Source: Eubacteriales bacterium (GTDB taxonomy: Bacteria > Bacillota > Clostridia > Lachnospirales > Lachnospiraceae). From it: a stretch of DNA of 64,000 bases. A program made the translations under genes and the position numbers. Location: contig JAUNOP010000006.1 in assembly GCA_030537135.1 (NCBI GenBank), positions 26,480 to 90,479 of the forward strand, in the 5' to 3' direction. Numbering within the stretch: the first letter of the stretch is position 1; each line of letters begins with the position of its first letter. The notes beneath the pieces are model-generated. The model was not told the DNA's origin, searched no databases, and saw only the letters and a list, made by a program, of their open reading frames with translations. Below are positions 1 to 9,348 of the stretch, piece by piece.

Positions 1-2973
1 TACTGTGTGTCCCTTGCTCAAAAGTCCGCACTCTTTATATACCTGTCCCAAAAGACGCGCAATGGTTGTCTTGCCGGTGCCTGGATTTCCCTTTAATACC
101 CAGTGCAGCGTCTCAGGCACCAGCCTTGCGCCAGAGCCGTCCTCCTGACGGTATCTGGCTGAATTCAGGAGGCTTCGAAGCTCTCTCTTGATTCCCTCAT
201 ATCCAATCAGTGCATCAATCTTTTCCATTGCAGAGCGAGTGTCCGGCTCAGGCAGCTTTTCCTTTGTGTATTTTACCAGCTCAGCCGGGATATCCTCTCC
301 TGTAAGCATCCGCTTTGCCTCCCTTGGCACTGCCTCCCCGTATTGGCCAAAGAGGCGCTCATTGCGCGCGTCCAGGGAATGGGGAATATACTTTTCTCTA
401 ACATAGCGCGCGTTTCCAAAATCCTTGCTTTTTCCGTGAGCCTGCACGTAGCGGGTCAGCGCGCGCAGGGAATATTCCCTGTACTGGCTGTCAAGCTGAT
501 ATCCCTCTGCCTCAAGCATTGTATACAGAATGGAGGCAAGCTCCTGTCCTGTATAATTTTCAAAGAGAATGATCTCGCTGAACCTGTCCTTTAATCCTGT
601 ATTAAAGGACAGGAAGCGCTCCATCTCCTCCTCATAGCCTGCGCAGATCACGCAGAGCCTGTCGTGATTGTTCTCCATAAAGGGAATCAGGTCGCTGATA
701 ATCCGTTGTCCGCCTCCAGAATCAAGCAGCTGATAGGCCTCGTCAATAAAGAGAACGCCGTCCAGAGCTCTAGCGGCAAGCTCAGCAAAATTTTTGCCGC
801 TGTTTATCAGATTCACCAGGTCGCCTGCCGTATATTCAATCAGATGTCCACGCTTTAAAAGACCATGGTTTCGCAGAATCCTTCCCATATATCTGGCAAC
901 CGTTGTCTTTCCTGTGCCTGGATTTCCGCTGAAAACATAGTGTCCCGGCGCGCTGGTATCTCCCATTACCATGCGCTTTCGGATTTTCTCAATCTGCTCC
1001 TTTACATAGGAAAGACCTGTGAGAGCAGACAGCTCCTCCATCACCTTTTCCCGCATTTTCGCCACAGGCTGAAGATAAGGAAGCATCTCGGACGGCAGGT
1101 GCCTCTCCTCCAGAATCTTCCATTTCCTGCCGTTTTCCACCTCTGCTTCGTGGTGCCTGTCATTTTCCCAGCCAAGCTCCAAATTTGCAGAGAGCTTCAC
1201 AGCCTCTCCGGCGTTTCCCCAGTTTTCTCCTGCAAGGTTCACCCAATTTTCGCAAAAATCATCCAGCTTTGCAGAGAAGGCCTCTGAGAAGCGAAAGCCT
1301 CTTTCCTGTACATAGAGCTGTAGGATTTTTTGCATTTCCTCCGGCGTATAATCCTCTATATGAAGGCAAAGCCGAAAGCGCCTGGCAAGTCCCGGATTTG
1401 CATTGATAAATCGATCCATCTCCTTCTGATAGCCTGCCACTACCAGAATAAACTGACCTGCAAACTCATCCATGGCCTTTACCAGAGTATCAATCGCCTC
1501 CTGCCCAAAATCTCTGCTATCTGAGCCTTCCTCCTTTTTCAGGGAATAAGCCTCGTCCACAAACAGCACACCGCCCAGGGCCTCCATCACTCTTGACCTG
1601 GTGAGGATAGCCGTCTGTCCAATATACCCGGCCACCAGTCCTGCTCTGTCTGTTTCAACCACATGGCCGCTGGAAAGATAGCCCATTTCAAAATATAGCT
1701 GTCCCAGGAGCTTTGCCACCGTGGTTTTTCCTGTTCCAGGATTGCCGGTCAGAATCACATGCATCATATCCTTTTTGGAAGGAGCCGGCAAATCGGGCTG
1801 AAGCCTTGAGGATGTCAGATACCGAACCTTTTCCTCACTGCTTGTATGCTTTCCTGCAAATTTTGTCAGCTGCTCCTTGATCTTTTGCATTCCAATCAGT
1901 CTGGCAAGCTGCTCTTCTCCTGTCAGATGCTTTTTCTCTCCAAACAGCTTATAGCAGTTGTCTGCTGTCAAAAGCTCTTCCCTGGAAGCACAGGCAAGCA
2001 GCCTGTGATAGAGCTGCTTGACCCGAAGAGGCTTCTCGCTCTCGCTCATATATCGCTTTAATTCCAGGGCAATATCCAGAAGCTCCTTTGTTCTGACATG
2101 GAGGTTTACACGCTTTCCATCTGCTCTCAGGTTTGGCGCAAGTCTGAAATAATTCAGCATATTACGCAGCTCCAGGGCATTGGGAGCGCAGATGGAAATC
2201 ACCTCCGGCATCCTGGATAAATCCTGCTCCCTCTGCTGCCGATTCTCCTGGCTCTCCTCCACATTTCGGTTGATTTCCAAAAGCGACAGGAATTTCTGGT
2301 CAGAATAAACGAAAACCATGATGTTCTGATTTTCCGAGGGCAGCTTCATATAATTGTGAATATTGTGCTGGCGTTCCTGTCCCAGGTCATGAATAAAGTC
2401 ATTGGCATCATTGATGACAACAGCCGTCTTGATGGAAGCGTCCCTCATGCAGGCGTCTATCTGGCGGTAAACCATTTCATTATCCTGCATTCCGCCGTGC
2501 AGAGGCCTGTCCGGCTGCCTCTGCATCTGTATTCCTGAGCTTTCTCCTCTCTCCCAGGCCTCCTTTAAACCCTCTTCCTTTGTTACAGTCAAAGGCTTGT
2601 CTTCCTTTTCAGATTTTGGATAAGAGAGGGGCTTTTCATCTGGCTCCTTTGCTTTCTTCTTTCCCCATTTTCCTTTTTTCAGCCCAGAGGCCTTTGGCAC
2701 GGCCTTTTTTTTCTCTTCCTTTGACGTCTTTGGCTGCTCTGCTCTTCTTCCTCTCAGCGTCAGTTCCATGGATATGTCGTCAAAATAGTAAAGCTTCCAA
2801 TGTCTGTCATAAAAAATAATGCGCTCATAACCGTTTCTCTGTAATTCCGCAAACAGCATCCAGTCCAAATCCACGCTCCTTGCGCTGTCTGTATAGAATT
2901 CGTCAGCAGTAAGGCCCTGTACATAGAAAAAGCGCTGCATTGCATTTTCCGGTGTAAAATAACTTCCGCTCAA
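1..2973 (-). CDS. Multi-AAA+ ATPase of CbxX/SpoVK type (3' end outside window)
   Basis: Partial gene; at least 991 residues are read before the window edge. Three P-loops of the form GNPGTGKTT lie with their lysines near residues 416, 689 and 968, a regular spacing of about 275. The first two modules also show Walker B motifs (LFVDEAYSL and LFIDEAYQLL) and sensor-like segments typical of the CbxX/CfxQ/SpoVK branch. The third module is cut just after its Walker A. Residues about 170-330 look like an additional AAA-like region without a recognisable P-loop, preceded by a charged linker rich in Lys, Glu and Pro. The start is a TTG at 2973 with AGGAGG five bases upstream. CbxX-type AAA+ proteins form hexamers that remodel partner proteins; here the partners are probably in the adjacent Hsp70 cluster, since this is the most downstream gene of the run. 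The specific function is unknown. Confidence 0.9.
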   Translation of the reverse strand, partial: MSGSYFTPENAMQRFFYVQGLTADEFYTDSARSVDLDWMLFAELQRNGYERIIFYDRHWKLYYFDDISMELTLRGRRAEQPKTSKEEKKKAVPKASGLKKGKWGKKKAKEPDEKPLSYPKSEKEDKPLTVTKEEGLKEAWERGESSGIQMQRQPDRPLHGGMQDNEMVYRQIDACMRDASIKTAVVINDANDFIHDLGQERQHNIHNYMKLPSENQNIMVFVYSDQKFLSLLEINRNVEESQENRQQREQDLSRMPEVISICAPNALELRNMLNYFRLAPNLRADGKRVNLHVRTKELLDIALELKRYMSESEKPLRVKQLYHRLLACASREELLTADNCYKLFGEKKHLTGEEQLARLIGMQKIKEQLTKFAGKHTSSEEKVRYLTSSRLQPDLPAPSKKDMMHVILTGNPGTGKTTVAKLLGQLYFEMGYLSSGHVVETDRAGLVAGYIGQTAILTRSRVMEALGGVLFVDEAYSLKKEEGSDSRDFGQEAIDTLVKAMDEFAGQFILVVAGYQKEMDRFINANPGLARRFRLCLHIEDYTPEEMQKILQLYVQERGFRFSEAFSAKLDDFCENWVNLAGENWGNAGEAVKLSANLELGWENDRHHEAEVENGRKWKILEERHLPSEMLPYLQPVAKMREKVMEELSALTGLSYVKEQIEKIRKRMVMGDTSAPGHYVFSGNPGTGKTTVARYMGRILRNHGLLKRGHLIEYTAGDLVNLINSGKNFAELAARALDGVLFIDEAYQLLDSGGGQRIISDLIPFMENNHDRLCVICAGYEEEMERFLSFNTGLKDRFSEIILFENYTGQELASILYTMLEAEGYQLDSQYREYSLRALTRYVQAHGKSKDFGNARYVREKYIPHSLDARNERLFGQYGEAVPREAKRMLTGEDIPAELVKYTKEKLPEPDTRSAMEKIDALIGYEGIKRELRSLLNSARYRQEDGSGARLVPETLHWVLKGNPGTGKTTIARLLGQVYKECGLLSKGHTV

Positions 2974-3018
2974 TTTCTCCTCCTGTCAGCAGAGAGGCGC
3001 CCCTGCCCTGCTTTTGCT

Positions 3019-4590
3019 TTATTGTCTCACAGTCCTGCCTACCTGCGGCATTTTAAGTCCCTCTCTGGATGCTCTGGCCGTTTCCCTTCCTGCTTCTACG
3101 TCATGAATATTTCCGACTCTTTCCACCTCTTTTGCGGTTCGCTCTCCATATTTCTGGGAGCAGGGGAAGCCTCCCTCTATGAGTCCTTCCTTTACAAGCT
3201 GACTTTGAATCACGCGATTGATTCTGTCTCTTGTAACCGGGTTATTGTCTGCATTTCCAATAATCAGCTCCACATGATTGGCATCAATGCCGTCTGGTCC
3301 TGTCACTGGCGTAATCACAACCGCTGCCTGGTCCCCTGTGACCGGATTCTGAAAAATGGCATGATATTCTTCTCTGTTTTCCTGTGCAAAATAATTACCG
3401 TCTCCATCTATCATCTGATAGTTTTCCCCAAGAAGCGCTCCTATCTTCTCTGTAAGAGTATAGCGGTTCACAGCCATGGTAAAATTTGTGTGAGAAGCAT
3501 TCTCTACCTGCAGCACCTCCTGTGAAAGTCCAAGCAGAGCATTCACCTGCTCCTGAAGGTACTCTGTGGTTCTGCTCTCCAGATTTCTCAGCTTTTCTCT
3601 TCTGAAATCCGCAATACGCTCCTTTACAAGGGTGAACTGACCTCTTGTCCAGTAGTCCATTCCATTATCATCCTCAAGCTCTTCTCCGTCCAGCTCAAGC
3701 TCATAAATCCGGTTTTCTCCTCTCTGAAGCATTTCTGTGAGCTGAAGCTCTCTCTCCTTCAGAGCATTAAACCAGAAATTCCACTCTATCTCCTCCTGAA
3801 GCACAGTCTCCTTCAGATCCATAGCATCATAGAAGGCCTCGCGCCCTCCGTCTGCGGAAGAACTCAGACGCCCTGCTGCCAAGTCCTCCTCTGCTATTCG
3901 GATTTTTTCACGCAGCCTTGCCAGCTCCCTTGGTGCAAAGAGCTGCGGGCGATAATTGTCAAGGATTTCATTCAGGATTCTGTTTGCCTGCTCTGTCCAG
4001 TACACAGCCAGTTCCCTCTCTCCGTCCTCCTTTGCGCGGATAGACTCCATGAGATTTTCAAGCTTAGAATCCACTGCGGCAAGCTTTGCATCCAGCTGCT
4101 CTTTCACATGTCCTAAGCTTCTCTGAAACTGTACCCTCTGCTCGGCAAGCTTTCGGTCTGTCTCCTTTTCCATATGCTGGAAGCCCTCCTGCATCTGTAC
4201 TCTGGTTGCCGCAATAGCATCTCCAAGCCTCTGCTGCTGCGCCTGAAAATCCCGGCTCATATTTCGAAGCTGCTCTGCGTGTGCAGACTGCATCTGGGAA
4301 AGCTTCTGATTCTGGATTCGCTCTCTCTCCTTCATCTGCGCGTCAAGCTGCGAAATCCTGTGACTCTGCGCTGCCATTCCGGCGCTTGCCTCCCGAAGCC
4401 TGTGGTCTGCCTGGCGCAGCTTTTCCTGCAGGCTGCGGTTTGCCTCTGCCTGCTGCTTTCTGGTTTTTTCAAGCTCCCTCTGAAGAGCCTGGTTTTCTTT
4501 TTTGGAGCTGTTTCCCCGGCTTTCCAGATAACGAACCCTCTCTCTTAACTGACGAATCTGTCTCTGCTCCGCTGTTTCCCAATTACTCAT
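3019..4590 (-). CDS. Coiled-coil protein of chaperone cluster, unknown function
   Basis: A 523-residue protein I do not recognise. Roughly residues 5-210 are a nearly continuous coiled coil rich in Gln, Glu, Arg and Lys. Residues 210-370 are helical and acidic. A smaller globular C-terminal part (about 390-500) contains alternating hydrophobic segments, including a stretch reading AAVVITPVTGPDG. There is no signal peptide or membrane segment, so it is predicted to be cytoplasmic. The ATG at 4590 has GAGGAG about ten bases upstream. It lies 33 bases after the radical SAM gene and 45 bases before the AAA+ gene, so it is probably co-transcribed with both. A scaffold or adaptor role is only inferred from the coiled coil and the neighbours. 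Confidence 0.82.
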   Translation of the reverse strand: MSNWETAEQRQIRQLRERVRYLESRGNSSKKENQALQRELEKTRKQQAEANRSLQEKLRQADHRLREASAGMAAQSHRISQLDAQMKERERIQNQKLSQMQSAHAEQLRNMSRDFQAQQQRLGDAIAATRVQMQEGFQHMEKETDRKLAEQRVQFQRSLGHVKEQLDAKLAAVDSKLENLMESIRAKEDGERELAVYWTEQANRILNEILDNYRPQLFAPRELARLREKIRIAEEDLAAGRLSSSADGGREAFYDAMDLKETVLQEEIEWNFWFNALKERELQLTEMLQRGENRIYELELDGEELEDDNGMDYWTRGQFTLVKERIADFRREKLRNLESRTTEYLQEQVNALLGLSQEVLQVENASHTNFTMAVNRYTLTEKIGALLGENYQMIDGDGNYFAQENREEYHAIFQNPVTGDQAAVVITPVTGPDGIDANHVELIIGNADNNPVTRDRINRVIQSQLVKEGLIEGGFPCSQKYGERTAKEVERVGNIHDVEAGRETARASREGLKMPQVGRTVRQ

Positions 4591-4623
4591 AGCTGTTTTC
4601 TCCTCTTCTTTTCCCCGGCAGGT

Positions 4624-5214
4624 CTACCAGTGGATTTTCTTCATACGGTCAAGCATTTCCTTTGATGGTATTCCCACCATTCTGATTTTGTCCTCGTGAA
4701 CAAAGAGCTCCACATAGGCGTCCCGGGTTCCATAATCCAGCGCTTCCTTTTGATATCGGTCTGTAAGTGCAAGCGCCCTCTGGTTGGATGAGCCGCGAAG
4801 ATTTTTTCCATCATTTCGCTCCTCCACATAAGCTCCGTCCACAAGAAGATCGCACAGAGCCAGCAGGCGTTCGATGTATTCTGAATGCTGAGCCTTCAGT
4901 TCCTCCAGAGTATTTCCGGTATAGATAATGACTCCCATGTCCCTTTTCTTCCTGACCCTCGTAAGCATGTCAGAGAGCGCCTCTGCCTGCAAAAAGGGTT
5001 CTCCCCCGCTTATGGTAATCCCATCGCAGCCAGAGTTCAGGATTTCCTCTGCAAGCTCATCCGTGTCCCTGTCATAGCCCTCCTCCATATTCCAGGTGTC
5101 TGGAGAAATACAGCCAGGGCATCTGCGCAGACACCCCTGCACCCACACGGCAAAGCGGTGCCCGGATCCAAGCGCCGTCACCTGCGCCTCTGTTCCGTGA
5201 ATCCTGAGCTTCAT
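4624..5214 (-). CDS. NrdG-like radical SAM activating protein
   Basis: A 196-residue protein with the radical SAM cluster motif C-x3-C-x2-C at Cys28, Cys32 and Cys35 (GCLRRCPGC) followed by the SAM-binding ITISGGEPF motif near residue 65. Size and motif layout match NrdG and PflA-type activases, which bind one [4Fe-4S] cluster and use S-adenosylmethionine to install a glycyl radical on a partner enzyme. No NrdD or other glycyl-radical enzyme is visible in the window; the neighbours are coiled-coil proteins and Hsp70s. An upstream in-frame ATG at 5253 has no ribosome site, whereas 5214 follows AGGTGACAGGA, so I chose 5214. The C-terminal 60 residues contain a segment typical of NrdG-like proteins (LLVDGAYVEE). 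The substrate is unknown. Confidence 0.88.
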   Translation of the reverse strand: MKLRIHGTEAQVTALGSGHRFAVWVQGCLRRCPGCISPDTWNMEEGYDRDTDELAEEILNSGCDGITISGGEPFLQAEALSDMLTRVRKKRDMGVIIYTGNTLEELKAQHSEYIERLLALCDLLVDGAYVEERNDGKNLRGSSNQRALALTDRYQKEALDYGTRDAYVELFVHEDKIRMVGIPSKEMLDRMKKIHW

Positions 5215-5318
5215 TCCTGTCACCTGCCTTCCTGTGAATTCTTTTATGTACATTTGCTTTATGTCATGCCTGCTTTTCAGGCTTTATTTCGTTATTCCAA
5301 GTACAGCAATCCATCACT

Positions 5319-6326
5319 TTATTTCTTTTTCTGCCGTTCCCGTATTTTATCATACAGGGCTTTCGCATCCTCCAGAATCTCTCCAAGAAGCTGGCTGTAG
5401 GTGCTGCTAAGCTCTTGTCCCTGCCTTTTTACTCCATGGAGCTTGTCCAGAAAGCTTTGTTTGTCAAAATATCCCTCTGCAAGAATACTCTCCTCTATCC
5501 TCTCGCTTTCCTTAAGATAAGCCCTAAGCTCCTCATAGGCCTCTCCTGCCTCTGAAATCTGTCTGGATAATTCGGCTGCATCTGCTTCAAATTCCGTATT
5601 TCGGGCATTCTGGCGCTGTATCTCCTTCTTATCTCTCTCTATCTGTTCCCTGAGTTCTCTCTCCCTGGCCTCTGTCCTGTCCTTTTCCTCAGACAGTCGC
5701 TCTGCTTCCTCCTGTATTTCCAAAAGCCTGCCCTCAAGCACCTTTAGCTCTGCTGACAGGCGATCTCTCTTTGCTGTTCTCTCCTCCTGCTCCCTGTCAA
5801 GCTCCTTTTCCTCTTTTTCGAGCTGCTTGAGGGTCTCTGGGGTAATCTCCTCCAAAATGCGTCTGTACTCGGCAACAGTCCTCTCCAGGTCTGCGAATCT
5901 TTCCCTGCGCTCTGTCAGTTCCTTGTCTCTTGACAAAAGCTCCTGATTTTCCTCTCGAAGCCTTTGCTCTGTCTCTTCTGCCTGTTGAATTGCCTCCCCA
6001 AGCTGCAGGGTTTTCTGATGCTGCTGTTCAATGAGCTGCATATTCTGCCCAATTTTCTGAAGAAGTCTTGCAGAGGTTTCTGAAATGGGCTCGTGATACT
6101 GAGCATAAAATCCACGAAGCCTCTCCCCTGCGCTTCCGCACCGCAGAAACATCCTCCTGAGCTGTCCGGTGTCTGCACCGGAAAATACATCTGGCTGCTT
6201 CTGAACGGCCTCCAGAAGATAGTCTGCCATCAAAAGCAGCAGCAGACCAGATTCCTGACTGTCCTTTGCCCTGTCAGCTGCATCCATCTGCATATTCAGA
6301 AAATTTCTGATTGCCTGATTATCCAT
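5319..6326 (-). CDS. Coiled-coil protein of chaperone cluster, unknown function
   Basis: A 335-residue cytoplasmic protein without recognisable enzymatic motifs. Residues 1-90 are a helical head; residues about 95-270 form a long Glu/Arg-rich coiled coil with many Leu heptads; the last 60 residues are again helical and end in a basic tail (RERQKKK). The start at 6326 is chosen because AAAGGAGG lies six bases upstream; a longer frame to 6347 has no such site. It begins 28 bases after the stop of the fourth Hsp70 gene, so they are probably co-transcribed. It may be a structural or cofactor partner of the Hsp70 and AAA+ proteins, but nothing in its sequence proves this. Confidence 0.82.
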   Translation of the reverse strand: MDNQAIRNFLNMQMDAADRAKDSQESGLLLLLMADYLLEAVQKQPDVFSGADTGQLRRMFLRCGSAGERLRGFYAQYHEPISETSARLLQKIGQNMQLIEQQHQKTLQLGEAIQQAEETEQRLREENQELLSRDKELTERRERFADLERTVAEYRRILEEITPETLKQLEKEEKELDREQEERTAKRDRLSAELKVLEGRLLEIQEEAERLSEEKDRTEARERELREQIERDKKEIQRQNARNTEFEADAAELSRQISEAGEAYEELRAYLKESERIEESILAEGYFDKQSFLDKLHGVKRQGQELSSTYSQLLGEILEDAKALYDKIRERQKKK

Positions 6327-6354
6327 GAATCCTCCTTTTTTCAGCAAAAAACCA

Positions 6355-7917
6355 TTACTGTTTTCTGAGCGCTATTCTTTCCAGAAGCTTGTTGAGCTGG
6401 GTTCTTGTCTCCTTCCCTCCTGTGCTTTTGATGCACAGCTCTGGAATCATGTTTTCATCTACCCGAAGGCCGATTGCATACTCTCTGTTTTCCTCTTCCA
6501 GAGGAAAAATATCACTTACGCTTTCATCCAGAGAAAAAATCAGCCTCTCGTTCTCATTTCCGACATACATGCGCGCATAGCACTCGGACAATCCGGAGGG
6601 CATCACCCTTACCCTTTCCTGTGCATAAACCGGCTGCATATAGCGTTCTGTCAGCTCTCCCCTGCGAATTAAGGGAATAAAGCAATCGTGATAATGATAT
6701 TCCTCATCCGGCTCTCCAAGCACAATTCCAAGCTCATAGGGGAATACCGGGTCAACAGAAATCACCTCATCAGCAAGCAGGGCAGCGCCCTTTGCAATGG
6801 CCAGCGCCTTGTTCTCCTGAGAAAGAAGTTCGCTAAAGCGGATATCCTCTGCTCCCATCCTGCTGTCAAACAGCTCTCTCACAAGCGCCTCCACGCAGCA
6901 GAAATTGCTAAAGCCTCCTACCATGACAACCTTAAATTTCTGAAATTCAAGCTCCCGTGCCTTCTGCATGGCTCTGACAGCCTTCTCAAGCACCGGACGG
7001 TTCACCCTGTCAAAGGCCTGCTTCAGGTGCCTGCACAGTACCTGGCGTCCTCCCAGAAAATTCAGAGAAAAAAGAGGCTCGTCCTCCACACCTTCTGGAT
7101 AATCAAAATATTCCAGCATCATCTCTGTGCAGATCTGCGTCTTTGCAATCAGCTTTTGCTCAAATTCATCTCTCACAAGAGTAAACTCATGCTCTTTCAG
7201 CATCATTCCCGCTTCCTCACAGAGAATACGCACAACCTCCTCGTCAAAGGCGCTTCCTGCGCATCCATGCTGCTCTCCTTCTTCTCCAAATCCACAGCTG
7301 TCAAGAACCCGGATTTTCTTGCCCTTTTTGACCTCGCACAGCGTAACGTCCAGCGTTCCGCCTCCAAAGTCAATAATCATCAGCGTTCCATCATAGGGAA
7401 GTCCTGATGGGTTCTTCTCTGGCTGCTGATATTGATACCGCCAGCAATAATATGCGGCAGCAGCCACGGGCTCGCTCTGAAAGCTGAACGACTCAATCTC
7501 CAGTTCCTTATAAATAGACTGGATGTTCTCCCTTGCCATAAAGTTGCTGTTCTCCCGATACCACGCTTCGGGAATGGTCATGACAATCTTGTTCTGCTCA
7601 TTTCCCTCCCTCTGAAACAGCTTCAAAAGCTCTCTGATATAGTCCCTGGCCGCTATATGAGCTGTCTTTTCCTTTCCCGGAAGGAGCGCGTCAAAATCGC
7701 TTCCCAGACGCAGCTTAAAATGAGAGCAGGTTTTGGGATTTCCTGCCTCTGCCTTTGCCGCATCTCCGATTTCTATTACCCTGCCATAGGAAATGACTGT
7801 AGGAATATAGGGATTGCTTCCTGCCTGGGGGCGAAAGCAGTCCAGAGCCCTTCGTTCCCTGTCATAATAGCTGATAATACTGTTTGTGGTACCAAAATCA
7901 AATCCAATATTGCTCAT
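6355..7917 (-). CDS. Hsp70-family ATPase, divergent, fourth in cluster
   Basis: A 520-residue DnaK-like protein. Phosphate 1 is GFDFGTTNS at the N-terminus, the catalytic lysine is in HFKLRLG, the hinge glutamate in SEPVAAAAYY, phosphate 2 is IIDFGGGTLDVTL and the adenosine motif is VVMVGGFSN. All the usual ATPase residues are therefore present. The substrate-binding part after the linker (FPYELGIVLG) is only about 130 residues and is rich in acidic and aromatic residues; the alpha-helical lid of DnaK is missing. It differs clearly from the three closely related Hsp70s upstream and is closer in feel to HscC/YegD-type proteins. ATG 7917 follows GGAGG and sits 23 bases after the GrpE-like gene, which suggests they are made together and may act as a pair. 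Confidence 0.93.
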   Translation of the reverse strand: MSNIGFDFGTTNSIISYYDRERRALDCFRPQAGSNPYIPTVISYGRVIEIGDAAKAEAGNPKTCSHFKLRLGSDFDALLPGKEKTAHIAARDYIRELLKLFQREGNEQNKIVMTIPEAWYRENSNFMARENIQSIYKELEIESFSFQSEPVAAAAYYCWRYQYQQPEKNPSGLPYDGTLMIIDFGGGTLDVTLCEVKKGKKIRVLDSCGFGEEGEQHGCAGSAFDEEVVRILCEEAGMMLKEHEFTLVRDEFEQKLIAKTQICTEMMLEYFDYPEGVEDEPLFSLNFLGGRQVLCRHLKQAFDRVNRPVLEKAVRAMQKARELEFQKFKVVMVGGFSNFCCVEALVRELFDSRMGAEDIRFSELLSQENKALAIAKGAALLADEVISVDPVFPYELGIVLGEPDEEYHYHDCFIPLIRRGELTERYMQPVYAQERVRVMPSGLSECYARMYVGNENERLIFSLDESVSDIFPLEEENREYAIGLRVDENMIPELCIKSTGGKETRTQLNKLLERIALRKQ

Positions 7918-7940
7918 AATCCTATCCTCCACTGTCAGAT

Positions 7941-9269
7941 TCAGTCAGCGGGCATTCTTCTTCCAACCGTAACCTTTGCTTTTACGCAGATTTCCTCTTC
8001 CCTCTTAAATCCATAATGAATCACCCCGGACACAGCCTCTGTCCCCAAAAGTGCAGAAAAGACCTTTTCAAATGTCTCTGTCTCACCGCTCTGAGGCGCT
8101 ATGGTGTCCTCCTCTCTCTTATGGCCTGCCTCTGCTCCAAAATCAGACGGCTCTCCTTCCTCATGAATTTCCTCGTCAAAGCGCTCTCCCTGCTTTGGAA
8201 TATAATGCTCATAGCCCATTCTGTTAAGAACCTTCAGAAAACGCTTCAGGTATTTTTCAATCTGTGTGGTCTTAAGTCCCAGCTCCTCCTCATGCACATT
8301 ATAGAAGAGCTGCTCCTGCAGCTCGCAGAAATTCCAGAGCAGAGCCTCTGTGTCGTCACGCCGTATTCTGCGCTCCGTATCCACCACAGCATTTGCGGCA
8401 TTTGCGGCGCTTCTTCTAAGCTCCAGGATGGTTTTCTCTGTGTAGCCTACAAGCCTCTGCAAAAGCTCCTGGGTACTGCCCTCCAGCTCTGTCACCAGAT
8501 CCCCGGCAGTGCTTTTAAAGCTTCTGCTGACTCCCCGCATGTCCTCGCAGAGCCTGTCCTCAAATTGTGTTCTCCGCTCTATATCTGCACGTACCTCTCT
8601 GAGATATGCTTCGTTTTCCTCCTGCCTGAGCTGGCAGACTGCGCTGGCTTGGATTTTGTGAAGCTCCTCCTGCTTGCGCTGTTCTATCTCCTGCTTTGCC
8701 TGGGCAAGAAGGAGAGTTCTGGATTTGGCAAATTCTTCTGTAAGCTCTGCCTGGAGTCTTTCTCTTTCTCTTCGCAGCTCCTCGTCAAGAGCCTCCTGCT
8801 TTTTCCTTCTGGAAAGATTTATTTCGCTCTCTATCTCAGCTGCTTTGCGCCCAAGAGCTTCGATTTCCGCCCTTTTCTCTTCCAGCTTCCGGCCGTCGTA
8901 TTTGAGGGGGAGATTGGCAAGGAGTTTTTTAAGTTCCTCGATTTCATTGGAATCGCATGTACAGGATGGGTCTAAAAAGTACTGGATTTCATTTAGTTCT
9001 GCCGGTCTCTTTTGGAAGCTCCATACAGCTCTCAAAATCATGAGATAAGAATAGGGTATTTTTCTTGTTCTGTATAGCTCCTGCCCAATTCCCTCTGCAA
9101 GGGCTGAGGTTTTTTGTTCTCTGAATTCATATGTTACCTGATCAACTAATTCCAGGAAGCGTTCGCCCCTCCATTGCTGATTTGGGATACGTCTCTTTAC
9201 CTTATATATGTATTCACAGTCTTGGTAAATCTGATTCCATAGTTCTAATGAATTTTTTGGTTGTTCCAT
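7941..9269 (-). CDS. Coiled-coil protein with C-terminal GrpE-like domain
   Basis: A 442-residue protein. Residues 1-115 are a small helical domain, 120-235 a long Glu/Gln/Arg-rich coiled coil, 240-345 further helices, and the C-terminus contains blocks typical of the GrpE beta-domain: IPKQGERFDEEIHEE near residue 370 and GFKREEEICVKAKVTVGR near 425. These match the conserved GrpE pattern (pGekFDpnlHea ... GY ... vlRpAkVkV). An acidic 40-residue insertion separates the two blocks. GrpE is the nucleotide exchange factor of DnaK, so this is probably the exchange factor of the cluster's Hsp70s with a lengthened stalk. ATG 9269 has AGGAGG seven bases upstream. It is more than twice the length of a normal GrpE (about 200 residues). 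Confidence 0.88.
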   Translation of the reverse strand: MEQPKNSLELWNQIYQDCEYIYKVKRRIPNQQWRGERFLELVDQVTYEFREQKTSALAEGIGQELYRTRKIPYSYLMILRAVWSFQKRPAELNEIQYFLDPSCTCDSNEIEELKKLLANLPLKYDGRKLEEKRAEIEALGRKAAEIESEINLSRRKKQEALDEELRRERERLQAELTEEFAKSRTLLLAQAKQEIEQRKQEELHKIQASAVCQLRQEENEAYLREVRADIERRTQFEDRLCEDMRGVSRSFKSTAGDLVTELEGSTQELLQRLVGYTEKTILELRRSAANAANAVVDTERRIRRDDTEALLWNFCELQEQLFYNVHEEELGLKTTQIEKYLKRFLKVLNRMGYEHYIPKQGERFDEEIHEEGEPSDFGAEAGHKREEDTIAPQSGETETFEKVFSALLGTEAVSGVIHYGFKREEEICVKAKVTVGRRMPAD

Positions 9270-9348
9270 CTGTTCCTCCTATCTTCTCTAGGCGTCTTAG
9301 CTGTCTCCTGCATTGACAGCTTTCCTTTTAGGGGAAGTCTTCTGAGAG

